Part shown: in pieces, positions 6,158 through 11,482 of the stretch
Position numbering within the stretch: the first letter of the stretch is position 1
Layout: each line of letters begins with the position of its first letter
Assembly (NCBI GenBank): GCA_026770585.1
Contig: MU646326.1
Location: forward strand, 21,832-33,313
Source: Baffinella frigidus
Taxonomy: Eukaryota > Cryptophyceae > Cryptomonadales > Baffinellaceae
DNA: 11,482 nucleotides
Reading direction: 5' to 3'
The notes under the pieces: generated by a model
What the model was told of the DNA's origin: nothing
What the model saw: only the letters and a program-made list of their open reading frames with translations
The model's database searches: none
Translations under genes and position numbers: made by a program

Positions 6158-6298
6158 TCATAGGAAAACGGTTTTAATTCAAAACTTTTGGATTCAATGA
6201 AAATCACTACACGAATGCTCTCATATTACTAGTAAAACTCATCCTGTGTAGCAAATTTCATTACCACAAAGTTTTATATCAAAACCGGTTTCCCATGA
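6158..6298. mobile_element. MITE family E, copy 1 (141 bp, target AATC)
   Basis: Ends TCATAGGAAAACGG and (reversed) TCATGGGAAACCGG. Flanks AATC at 6154-6157 and 6299-6302. Sister sites at 6824-6850 and 7208-7234 read ACCTTGAGGATAATC-AGG without interruption. The interior has a CTACACGAATGCT / GTGTAG pair shared with the copies at 7301 and 8981. Confidence 0.9.
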
Positions 6299-6340
6299 AA
6301 TCGAGGTAGAGCGAGACTGACGGCATCTCTCTATGGAATA

Positions 6341-6490
6341 TTATCTCAGAAAACGAGTTCTAAAACTCGTTTTCTTAAGTCAATTCCCCTACAAATTCGT
6401 CAACTTATTCTTTACTCTCCGCACAAGTTGACAAATTTGTAGAGGAATTGACTTAAGAAAACGAGTTTTAGGACTCGTTTTCTGAGATAA
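6341..6490. mobile_element. MITE family D, copy 2 (150 bp, target AATA)
   Basis: Almost identical to copy 1, including the loop. Flanks AATA at 6337-6340 and 6491-6494. The sister at 7466-7495 reads CTATGGAATAGGCTGCACC with a single AATA. High identity between copies suggests recent activity. Confidence 0.95.
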
Positions 6491-6565
6491 AATATGCTGC
6501 ACCAGAATCTCGGGGTGCTGCTCCACACAGCTACCAAGGGAGTTTCGGTCCATTTTTGGCCGATT

Positions 6566-6665
6566 TTTCCTTACCTTATCCGTAGGAACCTCCCCTATGT
6601 CCCTACAGATTGCCTACCGTAGGGTCCTAGGTCTTATCGCTTAGGGGTTATTCAAAATCCCTTCG
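6566..6665 (-). repeat. Dispersed repeat R2, copy 2
   Basis: Reverse complement of 2881-2981. Includes CCTACCGTAGGGTCCTAGG and ends TTATTCAAAATCCCTTCG. Confidence 0.8.
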
Positions 6666-6680
6666 TAGTCCGCTGTGTGG

Positions 6681-7296
6681 GGAGGAAATGGCAATGGCAG
6701 ACCGGGACGGCGGGGGGGGGGGGCAGAAACGGACCTGTCTCTGTCTATTTGGGCTCACTTATGTGGCGAGTCCGGGCTCTTTCCCGCCCAGAAGTTGACG
6801 GATCTGTACCGCACACCCAGCTCGCCACCTTGAGGATAATCGAGGTAACGCCGGGAGTTGGGTTGGCTATCGTCCCTGTAGGAAACTTCCCTACGGCATC
6901 TTCAACCGGGAACATGTTGAATCTAAAAGAAAATGGCCTATCACACCGGATTATGGCCCTAATTAAATTTACCTAGGGCCCTAATTGACCTTCGTCCAAC
7001 TCCTATGAACAAATAGGGAATTCATTTTCTTTTAAATTAAACATGTCCCCGGATTAATCTCGTAACAGGCTACACCGGAATGTCGGGGTGCTGCTGGAGG
7101 AAATGGCAAAGGGAGACTGGGACGGCGGAAAGGGGGGCTCGCCTGAGACGGACCTGCCTCTGTCTATTTGGGATTTTTCCCGCCCATAAGTTGACGGATT
7201 TGTACCGCACACCCAGCTCGCCACCTTGAGGATAATCAAGGTGAAGCTGGAAGTTGCCCCGGTAGGAAACTGCCTTATGGCATCTCGTGACAGGCT
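6681..7296 (+). repeat. Tandem segmental array, units 1 and 2
   Basis: Two diverged units share the order GAGGAAATGGCAA, a GGGACGGCGG/G-run stretch, GACCTG-CTCTGTCTATTTGGG, AAGTTGACGGAT-TGTACCGC, CACCTTGAGGATAATC, GTAGGAAACT and GGCATCT. Unit 2 begins near 7064. A family C MITE (6902-7056) separates them. Unit 2 has lost part of the GGGCTCAC palindrome. A third partial unit is at 7446. Confidence 0.8.
6902..7056 (-). mobile_element. MITE family C, copy 2 (155 bp, target ATCT)
   Basis: Ends TCAACCGGGAACATG and (reversed) TAATCCGGGGACATGTTTAA, in the opposite orientation to copy 1. Flanks ATCT at 6898-6901 and 7057-7060. The sister site at 7279-7295 reads GGCATCTCGTGACAGGCT with one ATCT, matching GGCATCT...TCTCGTAACAGGCT around the element. 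Confidence 0.9.
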
Positions 7297-7300
7297 AGGT

Positions 7301-7441
7301 TCATCTCCACAAAAGTATTAATTAATTGCTTTTGGCGCAACGAAATTTACTACACAAACGCTCTACTATTACTTTTATGAGCAAATCGTGTAGTAATTTT
7401 CGTTGCCGAAAAGCAATTGATTAATACTTGCATGGAGATTA
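7301..7441. mobile_element. MITE family E, divergent copy 2 (141 bp, target AGGT)
   Basis: Ends TCATCTCCACAAAAGTATTA and (reversed) TAATCTCCATGCAAGTATTA. Flanks AGGT at 7297-7300 and 7442-7445. The outer arms differ from copies 1 and 3, but the interior AAATTTACTACACAAACGCT / GTGTAGTAATTTTCGTTG matches them and the length is the same, so the outer arms may have been replaced. Confidence 0.85.
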
Positions 7442-7445
7442 AGGT

Positions 7446-7570
7446 AGGGCGAGACTGACGGCATCTCTCTATGGAATAGGCTGCACCGGAATGTCGGGGT
7501 GCTGCTGGAGGAAATGGCGAAGGGAGACTGGGACGGCGGGAAGGGGGGCTCGCCTGAGACGGACCGCCGC
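7446..7570 (+). repeat. Tandem segmental array, partial unit 3
   Basis: GCGAGACTGACGGCATCTCT through GGCTGCACCGGAATGTCGGG to the GAGGAAATGGCGAAGG and GGCTCGCCTGAGACGGACC blocks. It repeats 6309-6336/6497 onward and 7067-7155, then changes into the telomere-like region. Confidence 0.8.
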
Positions 7571-7572
7571 GC

Positions 7573-7816
7573 CGTTGAGGCCTCGAACCACCTGACGATG
7601 GCGGTGAAAACCCTCATCCGTAATCCGTAAACCGCAAACCCTAATCATTAAACCGTAAACCGTAAACCGTAAACCGTAAACCGCAAACCGCAAACCTCTC
7701 CTACACCCTACACCCTGCAACCTACGTTCGAAGACTCCAACAACATTGCTATGGCGGTACACCCGAAACCCTAATCCCTAAACCGTAAACCGTAAACCGT
7801 AACCCTAAACCTCTCC
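7573..7816. repeat. Telomere-variant CCGTAAA arrays in two duplicated blocks
   Basis: Each block starts with a ~33-bp non-telomeric lead (7573-7605 and 7725-7758, both ending ATGGCGGT). It continues with AACCCTAAT, CCGTAAA/CCGCAAA heptamers and CTCTCCTACACCC. A third, diverged lead follows the main array at 8163-8196. Confidence 0.8.
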
Positions 7817-8165
7817 TACACCCTACACCCTACACCCCACACCCCACACCCCACACCCTACACCCTACACCCTACACCCCACACCCCACACCCTACACCC
7901 TACACCCTACACCCTACACCCCACACCCCACACCCCACACCCTACACCCTACACCCTACACCCCACACCCCACACCCTACACCCCACACCCTACACCCCA
8001 CACCCTACACCCTACACCCCACACCCCACACCCTACACCCCACACCCTACACCCCACACCCTACACCCTACACCCCACACCCTACATCCTACAGCCTACA
8101 TCCTACACCCTACACCCTACATCCTACACCCTACACCCTACAGCCTACACCCTACACCCTACCGT
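7817..8165. repeat. Heptamer array of CCCTACA and CCCCACA
   Basis: About 49 heptamers, telomere-like with C replacing the second A of CCCTAAA. From 7814 to 8086 units differ only at position 4 (T or C). Their order forms a 12-unit pattern present twice, then an 8-unit pattern present almost twice. From 8087 the array decays into CATCCTACA and CAGCCTACA. It is interstitial, with ordinary sequence on both sides. Confidence 0.95.
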
Positions 8166-8196
8166 CGAAGCCTCCGTCCATCGTGACATCCTCGGC

Positions 8197-8285
8197 ACCC
8201 TCCAGCGCTGCCCAACAGGTTATGAATCCGTGCCCGCAGGTAAACAGGTTAGCTAGCGCTGCCTCACTCGGGTTGAATGTCACAC
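8197..8285. other. Short stretch without recognised features
   Basis: A plus-strand frame from the lead at 8163 continues to CCCGCAGGTAAAC at 8232, which looks like a splice donor. No upstream exon can be joined to it, so it is not called. Confidence 0.3.
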
Positions 8286-8286
8286 G

Positions 8287-8385
8287 ATTCTCAAGTTGAC
8301 ATGCTGGGGTTGCGGCGCAACACCAACAACTTTGGAGCGGGAAAGAGCCCGGGCGCACCAAAATGGTGAGCCCAGATAGACACCC
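8287..8385 (-). repeat. Family F-related segment, without ends
   Basis: TCTCAAGTTGACATGCTGGG through AACTTTGGAGCGGGAAAGAG to GGTGAGCCCAGATAGAC, the F interior in the same orientation as 5359-5481. The CTAGCTCT ends are missing. Confidence 0.7.
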
Positions 8386-8463
8386 CTAAACATGTTTTTC
8401 GATTTTTGAGTGCATGCAAGGTCCTGCGCGAGTTGCTGCCCGTTGAAGGCAGGAACAACGCAC

Positions 8464-8503
8464 ATAGAGAGAGCGAGAGAGAGATGGAGGGAGGCAGAGA
8501 GAG
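8464..8503. repeat. GA-rich microsatellite
   Basis: Impure GAGAGA/GGGAGG tract. It lies next to a sequence repeated at 9198. Confidence 0.8.
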
Positions 8504-8563
8504 TCTCTTTCCCATAACCTGTTCGACCAGCGGCGTCACCTTCAACTCCGGATTCCGGATTTC
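8504..8563 (+). repeat. 60-bp direct repeat, copy 1
   Basis: CTCTTTCCCATAACCTGTTC to ACTCCGGATTCCGGATTTCA, repeated at 9198-9257 with a few changes. Each copy lies upstream of a family F element invaded by family G. Confidence 0.8.
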
Positions 8564-8712
8564 ACCATCAGTGATTGTGGGGGTTCGACCCCCCCCCCTG
8601 AATTCGAGGGGGTTCTGACAGTGATAGTGGGGGTGAGCAGACCCGGCTCGGAATCGCGGGTATCTGGGAGAAGTGAGTACCGCACCCCCCACCCCCCCCA
8701 CGCGCGAGCCTT

Positions 8713-8779
8713 CTAGCTCTGCCTGACTCTATTTCGGCTCACCAATTTTCCTTCTTTTTCGCAATGCGAGCAATAGCTG
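8713..8779 (+). repeat. Family F fragment
   Basis: CTAGCTCTGCCTGACTCTAT then TTCGGCTCACCAATTTTCC, the F terminal repeat and first interior block. It then changes into sequence bordering the family G element. Confidence 0.6.
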
Positions 8780-8951
8780 CCACGCAAGAGTGTAGGGCTG
8801 ACCTGGGAAAACAAGCCAGTTCACACGGAATTTGTAACAACTTTCCGAAATTTCGATTTTTCTGTGGGAAGAATGTCCACTTATGAACTTAAGAAATAGT
8901 CGAATTCTACTATTTCTCCTGTGGGTCACTCTGCCCTACACTCTTGCGTGG
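8780..8951. mobile_element. MITE family G, copy 1 (172 bp)
   Basis: Ends CCACGCAAGAGTGTAGGG and its exact complement, with TG at 8778-8779 and 8952-8953 as a possible 2-bp duplication. Inner blocks CAGTTCACACGGAATTTGTA and AGAATGTCCACTTATGAAC. Second copy at 9275. Confidence 0.85.
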
Positions 8952-8980
8952 TGCACCCCGGTACTCACCTCTACCCGATC

Positions 8981-9121
8981 TCATAGGGAAACGGTTTTGA
9001 TTAAAAAAAATCTGGCAATGAAATTTACTACACATAATGAGTTTTACTAGTAATATTAAAAGCATTCGTGTAGTAATTTTTATTGAATCGTAATTTTTAA
9101 ATCAAAACCGTTTTCCTGTGA
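8981..9121. mobile_element. MITE family E, copy 3 (141 bp, target GATC)
   Basis: Ends TCATAGGGAAACGGTTTTGA and (reversed) TCACAGGAAAACGGTTTTGA. Flanks GATC at 8977-8980 and 9122-9125. The interior ACTACACATAATGAGTTTTA / GTGTAGTAATTTTTATTG matches copy 1. Confidence 0.95.
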
Positions 9122-9197
9122 GATCTGGCTTTGCCCCTCGCGGCATCGACCGAGGTGAATCCCGGTGTACCATAAACTGTCCACCGAGATGCATCCC

Positions 9198-9257
9198 CTC
9201 TTTCCCATAACCTGTTCGAACAGCGGCGTCACACTCAACTCCGGATTCCGGATTTCA
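9198..9257 (+). repeat. 60-bp direct repeat, copy 2
   Basis: Matches 8504-8563. It is followed within 5 bp by the family F end at 9262. Confidence 0.8.
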
Positions 9258-9261
9258 AACC

Positions 9262-9516
9262 CTAGCTCTGTCTCCCACGCAAGAGTGTAAGGCTGACCTG
9301 GGAAAACAAGTCAGTTCACACGGAATTTGTACCAACTTTCCGAATTTTCAATTTTTCTCTGGGGAGAATGTCCACTTGTGAACGTTTGAAAACCCCGGAT
9401 TCCGGTTTTTTTTCCTGCAGGCCACTCAACTCTGCACTCTTGCGTGGTTAGTCTATTTGGGCTCACCAATTTGGCAGGCCCGGGCTAGTTTCCGCTCCAA
9501 AATTGATGGATTTGGT
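9262..9516 (+). mobile_element. Family F copy interrupted by family G
   Basis: The left part CTAGCTCTGTCTC ends at 9274. The right part AGTCTATTTGGGCTCACCAA to CTCCAAAATTGATGGATTTG resumes at 9450. Removing the insert restores the F order seen, reversed, at 5359-5481. The right terminal repeat is missing. Confidence 0.7.
9275..9447. mobile_element. MITE family G, copy 2 (173 bp), nested in family F
   Basis: Ends CCACGCAAGAGTGTAAGG and (reversed) CCACGCAAGAGTGCAGAG. Flanks TC and TT would fit a decayed 2-bp duplication. The outer arms are close to copy 1, while the interior right half differs (GAAAACCCCGGATTCCGG). Confidence 0.85.
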
Positions 9517-9521
9517 CTCGG

Positions 9522-9599
9522 ACTGAGGCGGGCCCGCCAGCCAGCCAACTGAGGCGGGCCCGCCAGCCTGCCAACTGAGGCGGGCCCGCCAGCCTGCCA
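9522..9599. repeat. 26-bp tandem repeat, three units
   Basis: Units at 9522, 9548 and 9574 begin ACTGAGGCGGGCCCGCCAGC. Each contains the 12-bp palindrome GGCGGGCCCGCC. The units are nearly identical, so the array is recent. Confidence 0.95.
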
Positions 9600-9620
9600 G
9601 TGTGATCGACCTGAACCAAC

Positions 9621-10027
9621 AAGGCTTAACATAGCATGGATCTGGACAGGTTATGTCTTGTGGGGTGGTTATGAGCCTCCTGGGGGTGCGCCTGGCACGA
9701 ACAGGATATCCTGGCAGGAACAGGTTATGTAACTCCTGGCGGTTATCAGGTTATGTAGCTCCTGGCGGTTATCAGGTTATTGAACTCTGGCGGTTATCAG
9801 GTTATTGAACAGGTTATGTAACTCCTCGGGGTGCTCCCGGCAGGAACAACGCACAGGCGCCGGTCAACCTGACCGCTATTTAAGGCACAAAAACACGGCT
9901 TAACGTAGCATAAATCTGGACAAGTTATGTCTTGGGGGGGGGTTATGTAACTCCTTGGGTGTGCGCCCGGCAGGAACAACGCACAGGCGCCTGAGCAAAA
10001 CCGCATCGGCGTCGGGAAGCTCACGGT
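9621..10027 (+). repeat. Diverged direct duplication around a 26-bp AGGTTAT tandem repeat
   Basis: The segment from GGCTTAACATAGCATGGATC onward (9622) recurs at 9898 (GGCTTAACGTAGCATAAATC). GGCAGGAACAACGCACAGGC occurs at 9838 and 9969. Between them are units of 26, 26 and 25 bp at 9722, 9748 and 9774 (AGGTTATGTAACTCCTGGCG, GTTATC), plus partial units at 9799 and 9811. Confidence 0.85.
9992..10027 (+). repeat. Cassette Q, copy 1
   Basis: GAGCAAAACCGCATCGGCGT followed by GGGAAGCTCACGGTAAG. Related copies at 10461, 10591 and 10778; the last three border telomere-like blocks. Confidence 0.75.
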
Positions 10028-10038
10028 AAGTCGGCCTA

Positions 10039-10138
10039 TCCCTTAAGTGGCAATAGGGTGAATTTCCACCCTAACTCGCCGTAGGCAGGTCCTAGGGCCC
10101 TACCGTAGGGCGTATGAGCCTACTGGCCACTTAAGGGA
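10039..10138 (-). mobile_element. MITE family B, copy 3 (100 bp, TA target)
   Basis: Ends TCCCTTAAGTGGC and its exact complement, with TA at 10037-10038 and 10139-10140. The right half matches copy 2 in the same orientation; the left half differs, so this is a recombined or variant copy. Confidence 0.9.
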
Positions 10139-10198
10139 TAACCTTTTTTCCGCGGCCTATAACCTTTTTACGCGGCCTATAACCTTTCTTTATAACGT
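10138..10198. repeat. 20-21 bp tandem repeat (ATAACCTTTTT-CGCGGCCT)
   Basis: Two full units and one diverged unit, beginning at the right end of the family B element. The sequence then passes into a C run. Confidence 0.75.
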
Positions 10199-10215
10199 TC
10201 CCCCCCCCACATGTA

Positions 10216-10440
10216 AAAAGGTTTCTCCAGCATTCTCGAGTGGCGGTAAGTTGCCCTCTACCTCAGATGTAGCCTCTTGGCGGGACACGCCAAGGCAGTC
10301 ACCTCGGACAGTTGGCTTCGGCGTCCGCGTGACCGGTCACGCGGGCGTTCACGAGCCTGCCGGCGGGGCTGTTCCACGAATTTTTCTCCAGCATTCTCGA
10401 GTGGCGGTAAGTCGCCCTCTACCTCAGATGTAGCCTCAAG
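10216..10440 (+). repeat. Direct duplication flanking segment P
   Basis: TTTCTCCAGCATTCTCGAGTGGCGGTAAG and CCTCAGATGTAGCCTC occur at 10219-10275 and 10383-10436. The second 90-bp segment P lies between the two units. Confidence 0.85.
10289..10378 (-). repeat. 90-bp segment P, copy 2, with central 20-bp palindrome
   Basis: Reverse complement of 5801-5890 with no mismatch by eye. Palindrome at 10325-10344. Here too it lies between two units of a local duplication, as at 5718-6131. Confidence 0.85.
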
Positions 10441-10460
10441 AGGCCTTGCCCTCACAAGTC

Positions 10461-10498
10461 GAGCAAAACCGCATCGGCGTGGGAAAGCCAACGGTGCA
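10461..10498 (+). repeat. Cassette Q, copy 2
   Basis: GAGCAAAACCGCATCGGCGT, then GGGAAAGCCAACGGTGCATT, leading directly into a TTAGGG-rich block. Confidence 0.75.
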
Positions 10499-10588
10499 TT
10501 TTAGGGGGTTAGGGTTCAGGGGTGGGGTTTTGGGGTTTAGGGTTTAGGGTTCAGGGTTTAAGGTTTAGGGATTAGGGGGTTTGGGGTC
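10499..10588 (+). repeat. Interstitial telomeric block, TTTAGGG orientation
   Basis: Degenerate TTTAGGG units with TTAGGGGG, TTCAGGG and TTTTGGGG variants, in the G-rich orientation. Confidence 0.9.
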
Positions 10589-10590
10589 TG

Positions 10591-10627
10591 TGGCAAAACC
10601 GCATCGGCGTGAGGAAGGTCACGGTAG
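10591..10627 (+). repeat. Cassette Q, copy 3
   Basis: GGCAAAACCGCATCGGCGTG, AGGAAGGTCACGGTAGAC, leading into a GA microsatellite instead of a telomeric block. Confidence 0.75.
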
Positions 10628-10628
10628 A

Positions 10629-10699
10629 CAGAGAGAGCGAGAGGGAGGGAGGGAGGGAGGGAGGGAGGGAGGGAGGGAGAGAGAGAGAGAGAGAGAGAG
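10629..10699. repeat. (GGGA)n and (GA)n compound microsatellite
   Basis: About nine GGGA units then about ten GA units. Reading frames here are repeat translations (Gly-Arg-Glu). Confidence 0.95.
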
Positions 10700-10716
10700 G
10701 GCGCGGACCTCTCTCT

Positions 10717-10765
10717 CAGATGCAGCCTCAACAGGCCCCGACCTCAGAAGTCTTTGCTTTTATGG
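10717..10765 (+). repeat. Direct repeat CAGCCTC...CCTCAGAAGTCTTTG, copy 1
   Basis: GATGCAGCCTCAACAGGCCC and ACCTCAGAAGTCTTTG recur at 11333-11371, in both cases within 80 bp of a telomere-like block. Confidence 0.75.
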
Positions 10766-10777
10766 TTTTACCCCCTG

Positions 10778-10848
10778 GGTCGATACGCGTGGGAAAGCTC
10801 GCGGTGCATTTTAGGGGGTTAGGGTTCAGGGGTGGGGTTTTGGGGTTT
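10778..10848 (+). repeat. Cassette Q, copy 4, with telomere-like block
   Basis: GCGTGGGAAAGCTCGCGGTG followed by the same ~40-bp TTAGGGGGTTAGGGTTCAGG stretch that begins at 10499. A telomere-like piece and its cassette were duplicated together. Confidence 0.8.
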
Positions 10849-10922
10849 ACACGGTAACTCGGCCTCTACCGCACTCGGGTTGGCTTTGATGTCCTCGAGG
10901 GGCAGACTTCGAGAGAGACACC

Positions 10923-11050
10923 CAGCTCTGCCTCTCTCAGATTCACCGACTATTCTCAAGTTGACACGCTAGGTTTGCGGTGCACGCCCGTCAACGTTGG
11001 AGCGGAAAATCGCACAGGCTCACCACATTTGTGAGCCTAAATAGACTGAG
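10923..11050 (-). repeat. Family F copy, right end missing
   Basis: AGCTCTGCCTCTCTCAGATT, TATTCTCAAGTTGACACGCT and GTGAGCCTAAATAGACTGAG, the order of 5359-5481. The GAGCTAG terminus is not present. Confidence 0.7.
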
Positions 11051-11145
11051 CGCCCACCTTGACCCACCAACGAAGCAATTCATGAACCCGATGATTTCAT
11101 CGGCAGAACAGCGTTGTACGCCTCTCTCGGGCTGAGACTCGGTCG
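11051..11145. other. Short stretch without recognised features
   Basis: No repeat family or open frame of note. Confidence 0.3.
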
Positions 11146-11246
11146 TCCCTTAAGTGCCCAGTAGGCGCATACGCCCTACGGTAGGGCCCTAGGACCTGCC
11201 TAGGACCTCTTGGCCCTCAAATTTGATGGCATGGGCACTTAAGGGA
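11146..11246 (+). mobile_element. MITE family B, copy 4 (101 bp)
   Basis: Ends TCCCTTAAGTGCCC and GGGCACTTAAGGGA. The right flank is TA and the left flank CG, so the left duplication has decayed. Same orientation as copy 1 at 478, and close to it throughout. Confidence 0.85.
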
Positions 11247-11390
11247 TAGTGTAGTTAGTACAGTTAGTAGTGCACCCCTAGAGGAGTTAGCACCCCCCGT
11301 TGGCCCCGTGGGCTAGAGCACGCGCAATCGAAGATGCAGCCTCGACAGGCCCCTACCTCAGAAGTCTTTGGGGTTACCCTCAACTCTACC

Positions 11391-11467
11391 CCCTAAACCC
11401 TAAACCCTAAACCCTACACCCTAAACCCTACACCATAAACCCTAAACCCTAAACCCTAAACCCTAAA
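11391..11467 (-). repeat. Interstitial telomeric block, CCCTAAA orientation
   Basis: About ten heptamers, mostly perfect CCCTAAA with two CCCTACA and one CCATAAA. It is followed by non-telomeric CAGATTGCAATATG, so this is not a chromosome end. Orientation is opposite to the blocks at 10499 and 10809. Confidence 0.95.
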
Positions 11468-11482
11468 TCAGATTGCAATATG

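Noticed and set aside
7817-8165. CRISPR array or true chromosome end
   Set aside because: Units are contiguous 7-mers without spacers, and non-telomeric DNA follows on both sides.
8577-8592. GGGGGTTCGACCCCC hairpin as a transcription terminator
   Set aside because: Short GC hairpins arise easily next to homopolymer runs. There is no gene nearby, and bacterial-type terminators do not apply here.
10581-10857. Two plus-strand frames of 77 and 82 codons
   Set aside because: They consist largely of GGGA/GA microsatellite translation (Gly-Arg-Glu runs) and telomere-like sequence.

Overview
This window looks like nuclear DNA of a eukaryote, probably subtelomeric. It holds interstitial arrays of the TTTAGGG/CCCTAAA heptamer (plant, green-algal and many alveolate type), spliceosomal GT-AG introns, GA and GGGA microsatellites, and a dense layer of short palindromic non-autonomous transposons (MITEs). 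No operons, ribosome-binding sites, rRNA, tRNA or CRISPR were seen. The species cannot be named from sequence alone; a photosynthetic protist/alga or an alveolate is a guess from telomere type and mobile-element load.

Layout. 1-2080: degenerate telomere-like DNA, four MITEs of family A (117-122 bp, TA target), one of family B (TA target), and dispersed repeats. 2082-2880: AT-richer, mostly single-copy DNA with no convincing gene. 2881-4340: a dispersed repeat family ('PKG repeat') in both orientations, with a G-rich minisatellite and a 9-bp CCTTTAGGT array. 4390-5223 (perhaps to 5580): the only gene I can support, a split gene for a short protein with a signal peptide and tetratricopeptide (TPR) motifs. 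Four exons join in frame through GT-AG introns, and each of the two long introns carries a MITE. 5612-7570: a degenerate tandem array (modules of 170-400 bp) peppered with MITEs of families B, C, D and E; uninterrupted sister copies of the array give 'empty sites' that define the insertions. 7573-8165: telomere-like CCGTAAA, then CCCTACA/CCCCACA heptamers with higher-order structure. 8280-9520: MITE families E, F and G, some nested. 9522-10030: two unrelated tandem repeats, each with a 26-bp period. 10039-11482: family B copies, a 90-bp segment identical to one 4.5 kb upstream but inverted, and telomere-like blocks in opposing orientations.

Main points. (1) A gene not visible as one open reading frame, reconstructed from splice phase and the TPR consensus. 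(2) Three MITE families (C, D, E), with different sequence but the same terminal pattern T-N-A-T/C and 4-bp target duplications, checked against empty sites in the window. (3) Two-level repeat structure in the telomere-like heptamer array. (4) A perfectly conserved 90-bp inverted pair with a central 20-bp palindrome. All calls are by eye; no alignment or database search was run.
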